Source: Sclerurus mexicanus (Eukaryota; Chordata; Aves; Passeriformes; Furnariidae). From it: 64,000 bases of DNA. The notes beneath the pieces were generated by a model, which saw only the letters and a program-made list of their open reading frames with translations, was not told where the DNA came from and searched no databases. The position numbers and the translations under genes were made by a program. This document shows, piece after piece, positions 35,496-49,288 of the stretch. Location of the stretch: the NCBI GenBank assembly GCA_013396755.1, contig VWZF01005688.1:310001-374000 (forward strand), written 5' to 3'. How positions within the stretch are numbered: position 1 is the stretch's first letter; every line of letters starts with the position of its first letter.

Positions 35496-38400
35496 GCTCC
35501 TGGTACTTTTACGTCTTTTTGAGAACTTCTGCTATTACTAGAGGCATGTAAGGGTAGAATTAAAGCTTTGGTCAGCTTTTGTCTTTGGCCTGCTCTTCTT
35601 TGCCTCATTTGTGGCTTCTTATAAGGAAACCAGTAGCTGCTGCTGTTAGTGCCACACTGACACCTGCAGTTACTGACTGCAACAGAAGCTGGTGCTCAAG
35701 CATTACCCAGCCTCGGTTTTGTGCCCTCAAGTAAAGAACTATTAAATAAAATGCCTTGTGTGGCTTATATGCAAACCTGAGTAGTACTGTGCTGTTGGAT
35801 TTCTCAGAACACCTCAATAAAAAGAAAAAAAAATAAATCAAACGTATGGTAATCCACAAAGTTAATTTCAGACTCTTTTTTTTTTTTTAGGAAAAAATAC
35901 TTCCAAAATCTTCTTAACTATAGCTCTGGCTGCATGAGATAAGGAGTAGTGCTGAGACAATCCTGTTTCTTCATTTCAAACTACATCTATACCTGTGAGC
36001 AAGGGCTTTGCCTGGCAACATGAAACTTAGTATATCTTGCTTATATTGCATATTTCCTTGAAGAGTTTAACAGAATTGGCAAGGAAGGAATTGGCTTAAG
36101 GGCAGTATATAGATGTTTACTACTGTATGCAAGTCTGTAAAATGAAATTATGTCTTTAAGGAAACAAATTCCAAATGTTCAAAATTACTAGTAAAAGTCT
36201 TTCTTATATAATTTTCTTTCAGTGTTTTGATGTCTGCATTCACTGCACTTTTGGGTAATGTAATTTAGTGGAACTATTAATAATCCATTTTTTTCAAAGA
36301 ATTTAATGGAAATGAAACTTGCCATTTCAAAATTGTTGGAGGCAGACCTTTGACCTCAAAATACTCAAATACTGAAAATGGCAATGGAAACATCACCAAC
36401 TGTGGACTTCTTCCCTGTTTGTCATGCAAGAACTACTTCTCTTGGATTCTGTTATCACATTCTTGAGCTTTCTAGTGCCTAGGGTTGAGGATAGCCCAGG
36501 TGATACAGAGATTTTCTTTAGTCAGGCCTGGGATAAACTGAATGTGTAGTTCGTTTGCCCATTGTTTTCAAAAGTGAGCATCATCCATCCAGGCAGCAGA
36601 GCTTTTCAGAACTGTCCTTCCTTTAAAGGAAAGGGGAATTATTTGTTTCAATAGTCTAGCTACACATCAAGCTGCATACATACTCTGTCATTGTTCTTGG
36701 CACTATTTTCTTAGATGATCAGCAGATTGCATAGCCAGCAGTTAGCACTGCAATAGTTGCAGCAAAATATTTTATCTGTAGCCTGCATGCATAACTTCAC
36801 CAGCATATATTCTTAGGTGCTTTTATTTTGTTTAGCAATTGAAAGCATAGGTAATTTGCAGAAGTTCATTTTGTAGCTTGTTTAAGTATTCTGTGTCTAT
36901 AAGATGCAAAGCATATTCCTGTCTAAGCTTTCACCTTTCTTGCTTGTCCTGTCCCAGAGAGTTTGTGTTCTCCATAAATATTTAGAAACTATATGATTTT
37001 TTTTTTTCTAGTAAAGTGTACTGGATGGTGACTTCGATTTTTATTTCACATACTTCCTCTGTTGCTCTGTTTTGTGCTGAATTATAATTCTGGTGTTGTT
37101 TCTTGTATCTGTAACCTGCTATAGCAGAGAAATAATACTATGGTAAAAGCATCCAGTTGACTTTCAAGGATATTCAGTTCCAAATTTGCTAAGTGTCCCA
37201 CAAGGGCATTTTGACTAAATGAGTAGTGAGGAAATTTAGTGTGAGAGTTTGACCTATTTTACTCAGTCTCTATATATTCCTTAGCTTCTGGAAAAAGAAA
37301 TGTCTGATTCTTCCCAAGTCCAGGGTTTTGTAAAGGTCATAACAAAACACTACTAGCTTCTACATCAGGATGTGACAGAGAGTATTGAAAGCCACATATT
37401 ATAGGGGATTATATCTGCAATGATTTAGTAATTACAACATCCATAGTTTTGTTTTAAATGTACTCATCAAGTCTTATGACTATGCCTTGAGCATAAGCTG
37501 CTACGGAAATAATTCTGAACTCTAAGAATGACTTCTCCCTTGAGAGACCAGCAGAATGAAGTAAGGATGACATTTCTGTGATGTATATCTCACTGAGAAG
37601 TGCTGCTCAATTCAAATAAACATTGGCCATTTCTGCAGTGGTCTCACAGCATAATAAACTGAGATGGCTATAAATCTAAAGCTGCGACAATGACTTTCCC
37701 ATTTAATACACTCCTTTATGTTATTAAAAAAAACCCCACCTGCTCTAAAAAGCCTTATGCACTCAAACTAACAAAATGTTTGTTTCCAGACTTCACTCAC
37801 TCCCTGTGTAACTGTCTCTCAAGCCAATACCCTTCCCTGATGGGGGATGGGGCTTCTAATTAAGTGTAAACACATGACCTCAGCTCCTGGTATAAAATGG
37901 CACTGTGTGATGCTTCAACATAATAGTAGATCTGAGCTCTGGATAGGTTGCATATCTCTTCAAAATGTGGTTAGGAATACAAGTGGGTAGTAGTTGTTTC
38001 TCCATGTTGAGAAAACAAGCTGAGACCTCTTGCATTTTCAGATATGATATTGTGACATGCAAGTAGATTTATCATAAATGTTCAATGTTTTAAGATTACT
38101 GTTTCAGAAAGTATTCTAGCTGAAGATAGTTTATTGGTTACCCTTAAAAGGAAAGGAGATGCTGGAGAAAGTGGAAAATAGGCTAGTGAGCTAGCAGATG
38201 TTTGTTAAGCCTATAACTCCTTGGAAACCTTTATCTTGTTTTGGTTTTGCTCTAACATGTAAGGGTAAAAACAACCGAGAGTTTAACAAAACATTATCAT
38301 TCAGGCCGCCTGAATACTGTTCAATGAGAAAATTTAGGTTCTAAGAGGCATCAACCTAAAGGGACTTGATCTGGCCATTTTTATAATTAGAAAATAGAAA

Positions 38401-38633
38401 GTATTGAATTTCTAATACAAATACCGTCTCTGATCCCAGAAACGATAATTCCATTAACTACCATTGAGCTATAATATATAAATCAGAGTGTATCTGAGCC
38501 TGATATTTTGGATAGTTTGCATGGTGTTTTTTCTTAGTATGTAAGGCCTGTGTGTAATGAATTTTGGACTATTTATAGTATCTTCTAAATTAATTACTCT
38601 CTTGAAATGCAAATTTTTGGGGGTTTGGTGTTC

Positions 38634-38690
38634 TCACCCATCTGTTCCCTCCCCTCTCTGCCTGCCCCCCCACTCCCCTCTTCCCACCTT
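38634..38690. repeat. C-rich polypyrimidine tract
   Basis: About 55 bases of almost uninterrupted C and T on the plus strand, including a run of seven C, ending in CCACCTTAG. It looks like a long splice acceptor, but the frames downstream close quickly. Confidence 0.8.
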
Positions 38691-40756
38691 AGCCGAGGGC
38701 ACTATTTTAGAATAATACTGTGTATATTAGTATCTGATATGTCATTACTTTTAAGGTGTCTTATTTGACTGAATAATATAGGTCAATACTTCAAGTGTTT
38801 CCTGTCACTTGTCAGCTTTTCTGGGGAAAATTAATTTTCTGTTCTGTAGAATTTGTTGGTACTAGGTTCTGTATGTATTAGCAAGCAAAACAGAAAGTAA
38901 TTTAAAATACACTGTAACCAGAAGTCCTCTTTTTTACATGAGAATTTCTAAACCACAAACCTCATTTACTAACTAGGCTTTTTGTCAGGCCAGTAGCTTA
39001 ATTAAAATAATAAAAACAATGTCTGACATGCTCTGTGTTATGTATCAGCATCTGATTCAACAGTGCTTAAAAATTAACTTCATTTTGAGGCCTCTATCAG
39101 GGATGTTGATGTCAAAAGTACCTTCTTTGCCACAATTTAAAGCCACCAATTGAATTCCTACTGTGTTATCTGTCAGATACTAATTGGCTTAAAAAAACAA
39201 GCCTCTTTGTCCAAGTTAAGTCTCATTACCAACAATATAGAGGTACAAAACATGTGGCTAAAATCCCACTGTTTTTTAGTGTACAGGCTACCCTTTTTTA
39301 AAGTATTAAGAATTATTATTTATCGTTTCATATGTGAAAGAAGAGGAGGAATTTTCTACCGAACTTCTTGAGCTCTCTTGATAAGGCCCAACTTGCTTGA
39401 AAAAAATACTATTTGCATGACAAACAGAATTATCTGAAGAATGATGAATGTATTGGATGCCAGCTTTTTCTCAGTCTGGTGGGTGGGTGTTTGCAGCCTT
39501 TGGAAAGGTGAGTAGCCAGATCGACAGGTTATCTACTGCATAGGAGAGGAGTGTCAGTAAACCGACTTCAGTGGACATGTGAAGTGATGGCATGTGAGTG
39601 AAGGGAGGTTATTGTGGTTTCAAGGTGTTATACAGGATAGCAAGGGCCTCTGTATTGCTTTTGAAAAGGAAGCAGGTATATAAACTACTGAATACCAAAT
39701 GTCAGAGCTCTGAATATTAATGTGTTATTAAGGTAGTTTTTCACAGGAAAAGCCTGTTTCATAAGTCTGCTTATCAGTGTTCTAAAACGGGAGAGGGAAG
39801 GAAGAAAAAGAGTGTATACTGATCCAAACTGGTATTTATTTTGGTTGTTGGAACTTGTTCATATTTCCTCCTAAAATTTTCATTTTTATTAGTATACATT
39901 ATAATCCCTGAAGGATATATGCTTTAGGGCACACGGAAACCATTTCCCCTGTCAAATATGAATGACAAACCCCAAACTGTGTAGTATAAATTAAACAGGA
40001 AATAGCAATTGATTCTTGTAAACATACTTGAATGAATTTATTCTATGTTGCATTTAGTATTCTGTATTGTATTAAATAAAAATTGTGTATGAAATATTGG
40101 TTGTGTTTAAAATCATCTAATGCGTATCTGAATTTCATAATGATATACATAGAATGGAATTTTTTTTTTAATATATTCCTCTTTCAAGTATAGCTCTTTA
40201 ACCATCTTACATGAACAGATGAAATTAAGATCATACTTTTCATCAGACAGCATGTTTTTGTTTTTTTGGAATACTTTCACTACAAATATTCTTACCACAA
40301 ATGACATTACAATGTAAAAGGTATTTTCCTATAATTGTTATTTTAACTGTTATTTTAGTACTAACTTGCACATTTACTTTCCTTGGATGTAAATATATTA
40401 TGTTAGACAGAAGATTTCCATTTAAGTCTTGAGTTTCATAAAGGGAACAAATGGTAATGTGATGTTTTTATGCCAATACTAATCAAATAAAACATGTTAC
40501 TGTCATCTTCCTGCTTGTACCATTCCTGGCATGTACACAAAAACTCTATAACATTAATTTATTCATGCTGGATATGTATATTTCAGTGCTTTAGAGTATT
40601 TCCTACTACTACCACAGTTGTGTACAAATACACCCACATGCATAAACACAGAAATGCTCTTTGTTGTAGCTTGGGCGTTTTAAAGTATTTAACTTTGGGG
40701 GAAAACTTCACCAGCATTTCTTAGTGCTGGATTGTAGCATCATTAAACCAATCTTT

Positions 40757-40790
40757 TTTTAATTTATTATTAATTATTATTATTATTTTT
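40757..40790. repeat. ATT trinucleotide microsatellite
   Basis: Imperfect (ATT)n run following a T run, with about six ATT units in the clean part. Confidence 0.85.
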
Positions 40791-43700
40791 CCTGGTAAAC
40801 CACTACCACTTAACAGTCCTTTACATGAATGCAGAGCTCCTTAAGGGGATCAGGCTAAAAATGTTATGATGGCTTTAACGGAGATCTCATGTTTACACAG
40901 TGCCTGAATAAGCAAAACATATTACAAAGAAAACCAGAGGACTACTAAGTCAGCTGTTTTAGAGAGGCAGCATATTCTTAAGTGAATTCAGCAGTCTGTA
41001 AAGGACTGTGATAATGCACACTAACAGCGAGTCTTAGAGCACTCTTGGGTATTCCTGGTTTATGGACCTCACTGCAGCTCTCAGCTGCCCTGCTGAAACA
41101 ACTTTGCACACAACATTTTGTGAAGTGATTGAGCTGTGTTCACACAGCTAGGAAAAGGTTTTCATTTCTGCCCAGCATCACTGACATGCACTGTCAGTAA
41201 TTTTTGCTAGAGTTGGGGTGGCAGGTGAATTCTATAACCACAGTTTGGGGCTCTTGGCTTATCCTGTGACAGGCAAGTGTCAGGGAGCAGTTTAATGAAT
41301 AAGGATGTAGTCAGTTTTGTGTAAGAGTGGCAGCTTTATGTAGTCATACCCCTTATGGTGCTTAAATGGTGTAGTTCATGTGTATTGCTCCATGTAATTA
41401 GAGGATAGTCACTTCAGAACTTGGTCTAGCCGCCTTATATACACATTAAAACCATTGCAATATCCACTGTTGCTCTGCTGGTGCTGTGTGGCAGTGAGCA
41501 CAGTTCCCAGGAAGCATCGCTCACAGCCTGCACACAAAGATGAAACCAAAAAAAGAAATTACTAATTAACCATGTTTTCATGAAATATTAAGACATTAAT
41601 TCTCCTGCATGTGCTTGATGTTACTAGATGAGTTGCTGTAACTGACTGACTATATTAAAGATGTTATAATCAATGCAATGCAGGAAAACACTGTTAGACA
41701 GTGTAAGTACAAATTAGAGCAAAGGGTAATTTAAATATTTTGTGGCCTCTTCTTGGCATGTACCCTAAACAATTAATGTGTAATTTACCATACATGCTGG
41801 TTGCATTCATGGATGGAAAATGGAAACACTGATGTGCAAACTTAAGTAACTCTTGGTTTAGTCATGCTGTTGCAAATAACATCAAGGAAATAGCAATACA
41901 TCACATGCATGAACTTTCTAATGTGATCTAGCGTCCTCATGATTTTGGGGTGCCTAATGATCTTTTGCATCTGTTGATGTATATGAAACAAGAGAGTTGA
42001 TTAGAAATACTTCATTTTGCTTTTTAAACTGTAGAGAGGCAATAATCACAAAGCAAAAGAAGGTATTTATAGCTTTTTATTTCTTTCAGAAGATGTGCAA
42101 ACTGTTTTGATTTTTCTTGCTTAAATCAGTTTTCAAAAAAATGTATTAAAAGGCCAGTTAGCTTCTCAGACAAAATCCTTAACTATGTAGCAATTTCTCA
42201 CAGATTTATGTTTGACTCATTAGCTATTATACTGTAGCATTCACCCTATATCTGGAGTGTTGGTACTATGACTTTCCTCTTTGGCCATACCCTGGGAAGC
42301 ATTCTGGAAACAATATGCCTTTTATACCCTACTTTCTCAGATTGCAAATCAATGTTTTTCTGTGATCTTATTGATATTAGTAGCTCATCTGAAATTTTGA
42401 TCCTTGTCAGAGAATGTGCTATTCATAGTCATAGGGGTAGTTCTTGCACAAAAAGTTAAATGTCACACACTTCAAATTGTTCCTGTAAAGATTAGGTCCA
42501 TAAATAGCAGAACAGTTCTTTCGCTTTGTTCCAATATCTATGCTACAGAAGGTGACATGTTTCGTATTAAAAATAAAACTAGGAAATGGTGATGCAATGA
42601 AAGCATCATTGTGACCAAGGAACAGAAAGGATATGAGACTTCTAGTGCCTATACTTTTGATATTAAATACTTCATAATTTATGAATGGTTGTTACAACCT
42701 TAATTGTATGCAGTATTACTGGAAAGTCATACAGAGCATAAGGAAAACTGTATCAAATTGGAATGCAGCCTTAACATTTCTTTGAAATGTTTTTGTAGGT
42801 TTAAAGTGAGCTGATTAGCTTTTTGGTTTAAAATTAGGGTTATGAATTTTACTCTTTGTTATACTATTTTAGAGTACATATTTATCAATATGGTTTTCCA
42901 TCATATTAAATCCTGATTAATTTTATGAAAACTTCTACTTGATCTGTCTTATAGCTATGCTGAAAAGTCTTTACCACACAGAGGGAACATGTGGATTTTG
43001 TTTACTTGCTATGGTGCATCATTTAGGAGGTTCTTTATGGATCTTTGCAAAGACAGTACAGTTTTAGACTGATAAAATGGATTGGAAGTTTTAGAAAATG
43101 AATAGTGAGGATTTAATTGTTACTAGTCCTAAAGCTGATACAGGGTTTATTTAGGACTAAGTTCTGAACAGAATATGAGGTGGCAAAAATCTCCCCAATT
43201 GCGTGTGTAAATCTCTTACCTTAATGCTTTTGTAGAGGAAAATGGTCAGTTCAATAGCATGGGAGTAGAGAGGACAAAGAGAGGAGGGTAAAGGTCTTGG
43301 GGGTTATGCTGGCTGACACTACCAATGTATGGTAAGGATGCTGAAACTCACAGATGCTACAAGTGAAACCTGATTTGTGAACATCTATGTTCACATATTA
43401 AATCCTGACAGATGTGAAGTCTGCCTTTTCTCACAGGAGGAAAAGAAAGAATGTGGCAGAGGAGGAGGAGGAAAGGCTTCTTGAAGCTTTTAGTTTGTTT
43501 TTCTTTGACTGGAGTGCAACACGGGATGTGAGTGGCTGAAAACAATTGTCAGGCTGCCGAGATGCCAGGTCTTACATGAGTTTATACCTTCATAAATGCT
43601 TAAAACTTTTCGTTTTCAGACATTCAGCTTCACCTTAAACAATCTAATGGGGAGAGGTACTACTGTCAGGCTTGAGGTATTTTTTGTGGGCAGACAGGTG

Positions 43701-45069
43701 CAATTGCATGATAACTCTGAGGGGAAAACACGGGTTTGTCTTCCCCCCACAATAGCTGAAGATTTTGTTTCTTGAAGTATCTGGAATTAACAGGAAGATG
43801 GCCCCAAACTCAAATAAGAAATTCAGTGTAAAGGCTGGGAGCCAGATATGGGAAGGGAGTTTAAGGGTTATTCAGAAAAATGTGTAGTGGAAAAGCTGAG
43901 GGTCATATTCTTAACACCATGAGACTATGCATTAGCACAGCTTTATGAACCTTGCTGACAACTGAATACAGCACCAAGCCTCTGTACCTGAAGGTTAGAA
44001 ATAAATATGGAGTAAAAGGTTCATTATTATTCTCTTTTATGCTGCATGATTTTCAAAGAGCTGTTCCAAACAAAGAAGTTATTAGGTCTTCTCGAGAAAT
44101 TGTGTATCTATGAATATTTTAGTCCTCCATTGTAGCATATAGACTTCTACTACATTAAGAAAGGGAATTCTGACTATGGTTACTTAATTTTAAAATGAGA
44201 CTCACTTCATTCTGTGAATCTTATTTCCTTATTTCCAATTTTTTTAATTTTTTTTTTAAGAGGATTATGATTTAAAAGATTCTGAAAAGCAAACAAGCCC
44301 CATTTATTACTGTCAGATTTATTATTGGAGAGAAAACATGGGAAATGTATTTTTGAAGCTCATTGAAAGGTTAAGGGTCGATAAACCAAGCAGTTTTGTT
44401 ACAAAACCGGTGAGACAGGACTACTAACATTTTTCTTTCTGAAATGGTCAGCATTAGGAGCAGAAAACCATTCATTTTAGTGAAGTAAATTCCTGAAGTA
44501 TACAGTTCATTGAACTCATGACATTTCAGATCACCAGCTGGCCTTTCTATTAGTGTCTTGAGGAAACTTTCAGGGACTATGAGAGCAGGCTATTCTGCTT
44601 TACACTTAGAGGGTTGTTTTGTGCTAATCTGTGGATTTACAGCCTAGAAAGCTAAAAAGCTGGACTGACTCAAAATGGGAGACATGTTTACCTCTCTGGC
44701 CTGCTGTGCAGGGCTGTTGAATAACTGTGCTGAGTTTGCTTAGGCAACACCTCCAACAGCAGAACCAAGAAGTGTTTGAGTCCAGGGTCTCCTTTAATCC
44801 AAGTTTTAGAGCAATCTCCTGAAAAAGTAATTTTTGGTTTAAATCCAGAAGAGTGGAAGAAAAGTTTGAATCTTGGTATCCCACCTACATCAGAAAAAAA
44901 TCTGTACATGTGTATATACAGAATAACAATATCAGCAGGATGAGATATATCATGGTTCCTCCGCCTTTTTGCAAAAATACTGTTATTTACTTGATGTGGG
45001 CACAGAACAGAATTCCTGGATGTCACTCTTGACAAGAGATGTACCTGGAGAGGAAAATTATCCTGCAAA

Positions 45070-45122
45070 TGTGTGTGTTTTGGTTTTGGTTTTTTTTGGT
45101 TGGTTTTTTGTTTGCTTTTTTT
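45070..45122. repeat. T/G-rich low-complexity tract
   Basis: TGTGTG followed by T runs broken by GG. It is the reverse-strand counterpart of the A/C-rich tracts elsewhere. A 149-codon minus-strand frame (45137-44688) begins inside it with Lys-, Gln- and Pro-rich sequence and is best ignored. Confidence 0.8.
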
Positions 45123-45410
45123 ACGGGCTATGGTCACTTAAAGGGTAACTCATTCATCATTATGTTTTGTGACTCTTGTTAATAGTACCTAAACTTTTCT
45201 ATGCAGTGAGAAGATCAGGTACTTTACTTGGGCTTGTGAATATCAATGTATAGTGGAGTATCTAAACATCAGGCCTCACTGGTATTGGCCTGAGCCAATA
45301 GCTAAGTTGGTCTCCAAATGCTTTGATCTTGGAACTGATGATTGAATCATTCAGGGAAGCAGAACATAAGAAAGCATATGAAAGAGATGGTGCCGCTCAG
45401 CTGACTGTAG

Positions 45411-45858
45411 AAGATGTCCACAAAGATGTTCCACAAAGGACTGGAGCACATTCTGTATGAGGACAGGCTGAAATAATTGGTGCTATTCAGCCTGTAGACA
45501 AGACGGCTTTGAGGAGATCTTATAGCAGCCTCCCAGTACTTACAGGGGGCCTACAAGAGTCACAGAGGGATAATTTACAAGGGCATGTAGTGACAGGACA
45601 AGGGGGGATGGCTTTAAACTGAAATAGGGTAGGTTTAGACTAGATATTAGGAAGAAATTCTTTACTATGAGGGTGGTGAGGCACTGCAACAGGTTGCACA
45701 GAGAAGTTGTAAATGCCCTATCCTTGGAAGCGTTCAAGGTCATGTTGAATAGGGCTTTGAGCAACCTGATCTTATGGAAGGTGTCCATGCCCATGGCAGG
45801 GGGATTGGAACCAGATGATCATTAAGGTCCCTTCCATTGCAATCCATTCTTTCATACT
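45411..45858 (+). mobile_element. CR1 LINE 3' end, plus strand
   Basis: This copy keeps the conserved 3' part of CR1: GGACTGGAGCACATTCTGTA, ATTCAGCCTGTAGACAAGA, CTTATAGCAGCCTCCCAGTA, the ACAAGGGCATGTAGTGACAG block, GGCTTTAAACTGAAATAGGG, the AGACTAGATATTAGGAAGA block and GGTGGTGAGGCACTGCAAC. The terminus reads GATGATCATTAAGGTCCCTT followed by a degraded octamer repeat (CCATTCTTTCATACT). About 450 bases remain and it is 5' truncated. The region would encode the ORF2 C-terminus, but stops interrupt it. The 84- and 105-codon minus frames overlapping it are antisense artefacts. Confidence 0.95.
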
Positions 45859-48800
45859 GAAACTGGAAAGTAAAATTGTTACTTGGTGTGTCCTGAACTA
45901 TGCCTTTTCTTGCACTGGTGCAGTCAAAGACCCTGCAATTAAGGGTGTGGAGAAGGCAAGGTAACACATGAACAGTTACAAGTGGCAAGTCATAGAACAG
46001 GAGAGTGTCTAATCTTGAGGTCAGGCTCAGCAAATACTGAGAGTTAAAATAAAACATTTACTTGCTTTCTTTTCTTAGTTCCCCTCTCCTCTTCTTCCCA
46101 ACCCCTCCCCCCAAATAAAATGTAAACTTGCAGCTAATAAGGATGGAATTATTTTTTTCACACTTAAATACTGTCTTTTGGATTATACCTTGTTGTACTA
46201 CAAGTAAGAATACATTGCTTGTTAAGTACATGGTTCTGAAACAATTTGTTCTTATCAAACTTGTCTGTTGTTTTTGCATATCATTTGAACACATATCTAT
46301 CTTTGAATTGCTATAAATGTTGTTTAATTGTGCTTGAGAGGCTAGTAAAGTCAAGCAATAATTAAGAAACTTTATTCATTAGAGGAAGTTTCGGAAATAC
46401 AAAAAAGTGGAAGGAAGAAAAATGTAGGTGGAAGACATCTCATTACATCTCATTTCACAGTCAGTGGTCTATTAAACTTTGCAATGCAAGCAGAAGTGTT
46501 CCCAAAATAATAACTCCATTCATGTCATTGCACGCTATGTCTTCTACACATCCCATCACTGATATTTGCCCAAGAAGTTTTCCAACTTCTCTTCAATGAT
46601 ACCTGAATTATTTAAGACTTCTTTTTTTTTCTTTTAGAGTGGTAATTTAAGGATGTGTTGGCAGTATGACACTGACCATTAACATATAAATAATGTAAGC
46701 TGCCCTATACTTTGAGAGAGATGATTTGCTCTGTAAAGATATTGGGACAAATGTGTTTGCTATTTAATCCTTATCCACACAAAAACTAATCATACTAGAA
46801 ACAGCTTATGAAAGATAAACTAATAAATCTTTGCAAGGACTATTGACACCTGCAATAGTTGTTTAAAAAAGTAGTGAATAAAGGGTATGTATTAGTGAGC
46901 AAAATATTGATTGATAAACCTGTCATTTCAAAGGGTTGAGAAAGTACGGCTCTTAGACTTATTGATGCAAAGATGATGGTCATTTTTATTTTAGTAACAA
47001 ATAATACTATGACAGATACAAGGGTATTAGGTGATAAATCATGAGGCAGAAGGATTCAGGTAACAACTCTGAAAAAATACTTCATTTACAGAGCAAAACC
47101 TAATTTGTTTTAAATACAAAAAGTTCACCCGAAGCTGGATATTTTTGTCTGAACCATTTCCATTCTAAATTACTAGGGGAAAGAATGTCAGGGTCTTAAG
47201 CCACAGTGTTTTTCAGTGACCTATTTGTGAGGAAAGAGTAGGGCACTTTTTATTGTGACATTTCTACTTGGGAAAGATGGATTTTATGTTCTAGTTCCTT
47301 TAACTAATGATTCAAAATTCTGAAAAAGCTATGATTGGTTAATCTGATCATTGACTTAGAGTTGGCTTGACCTAGGTATGTAAAAGCCAGGCCACTGGGC
47401 TCCATTTTCAGATCTCCAACAATCTGATTTGTGACCTTGTCTTGCCTTGGCCTGCTTTTTGATTTGACCTTATTTCTGCTTTTTTTTTAGGGATTACTCT
47501 CCAGTGCAGATGCTGTCCTCTGTTCTCATTGATAGTTTCTGTCTACACTGTTCTTTAAAGGCAGCTCAATCCACAGTTCAGGTGAAACACTTCTCTATGT
47601 TAAAGTCCTCCAAAAGCCATTTCAGGTGTGGTTGGAAGACGTATTCTTATATAATCTTTAGGTTAGTACATTTTCAGTTCTTCCAGAATAGGAGTATTGG
47701 CAGTTTCTGGGTTGTACAGGAGAAACCGACTTGTGTGGGCTCACACAGAAGACAAGGAAATTTAGAACTAAGTTGGCAAAATCTCAGGGGCATGGTCACT
47801 TTGAAAGCCAGTATTGCAAAATGATGCACACCTAACTGTGGTTGTTGCCACACTAGGATCTTGTGGTACTAATATAGTACAAATAACGAAACCAAGTATT
47901 GAGGCATTTGAAGTAGAAGGTGCTTTAATATATACAGTGAATGTACCCATTTATCATCTGTGGTCCTGCCTTGTATAATCAAGGAAAAATAAGTTTTTAT
48001 AATTAATTAGGCTTACATTTCACCTTTGGACATTAATACACAACTGATACTCTTGGGATGCTCAATGTAATTCCTGTTGAGATACCATGGTCCTTCTTCC
48101 CTGCAGCAAGAAGAGAAAACTTTAATTCAAAGCACTGAATGTCTGTGTGTTAAACAGATATAACATGAAGTTCACTGTGTGCTCTCATCTATCTTGTGTT
48201 ATCTCTCTCAGAACTAGAATTTAATGAGGAGATCAAAGCTCTTTGCATCAGACAGTCTTAACATGCAGTCTTAAGCTTCTTCACTCTAAGTGTGTTTCAC
48301 AAATGGCCAATGAAGACAATAGATCTCTTATCACAAAAGATGAGGAGTAGCCCATTGTGTATGTTTGCTATTTGTTGAGGCTTTTTTAGGAAAAAAGTTA
48401 CGCATAACTCTTTGACATTTTTATATGAAGCCTGGTTTAAGGTGATACTTGAAATATTGGAGAACCTGTGGTGTTCATCTGAATTGGTGACCATTTAGGA
48501 CAAAGATCAGCAGGACTTCCTCTGGAGTCCTGGGCACTCATGCTTGTTCTTTTTCCTAAGATTGCTGTTACAACATCTGCTAGCTTTTTCAGATAGTTTG
48601 TGACTCATATGCTTTCTGTCAAAAAAGAAGGCTGAGGAGACCACCCTGTGCTCCTCCATCTCTGCTGTGAGATTCATCTTCCCTCAGTGTATGCACCCAC
48701 ATCACTAGAAAACCTGGCTGTCACCGTTGGAAGAAACAGTCATGACAGCAGCTGAGAACAGTCTCACACATTGTATGAACATGAATTAAAAATTTAAGGA

Positions 48801-49257
48801 GAAATTGTGTGAGAATCCTATACTTGCTTATTCTCTGAGACCTGATCTTTGTCTGAGGAACTGAGAGTCCCCTCAAATGTGCCAGGCAGTGTGCTGGCAG
48901 CATTTATATCCAATGCAATGGAACAGGGAGGCACTGTGCTTCTTGAAAGTTGTTTTCTTGCCAGCACAGAGGTGCCTTTTGTCATCTGAGATGCTCTGTG
49001 GCATTTAAATGTAGCTGGTAGATCTAATGTAGGACCTGTAGGAGAGCTGTTGACTTCAGAAGTTGACACGGGAGGTTGTCTAAAGTATCTGGATGAATCT
49101 CATGCCTGTATATGGCAAATGATTCCAGGTTTAATTGTATCGTGTTTCACAGGGTTTCTGAGGCTTATGAAGATTAGGAGAAGACCTATTATGGCCAGAT
49201 ATCAAATAAGTATCTAAAAGCGCAACAGTCTTGCAAACAATGGATCTTGTACTCATA

Positions 49258-49288
49258 GGAGTGCTTTAATTAATTAAATTAGTACTCC
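49258..49288. repeat. 31-base imperfect palindrome
   Basis: GGAGTGCT pairs with AGTACTCC (seven Watson-Crick pairs and one G-T) around an AT-only centre containing AATTAATT. It may form a hairpin or bind a dimeric factor; no function is known. Confidence 0.6.

Larger units (their letters stand above)
35496..45410. other. Long AT-rich stretch, no recognised gene or repeat
   Basis: Nearly 10 kb without a recognised element. Small features: a T run at 36990-36999, a C-rich pyrimidine tract at 38634-38690 ending in an acceptor-like TTAG, an ATT microsatellite at 40757-40790, a GAG-type repeat near 43456-43475 and a T/G-rich tract at 45070-45122. A TATA-like word with a GC-richer surround lies near 37891-37897, without further promoter evidence. 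Open frames here are short and unrecognised. Confidence 0.5.

Noticed and set aside
37885..37915. TATAAAA word in a GC-richer patch as a gene promoter
   Set aside because: No first exon, CpG richness or downstream gene is visible.
44688..45137. 149-codon minus-strand open frame
   Set aside because: It starts in the complement of a T/G-rich tract and has no recognisable motif; the Lys/Gln/Pro-rich start is compositional.
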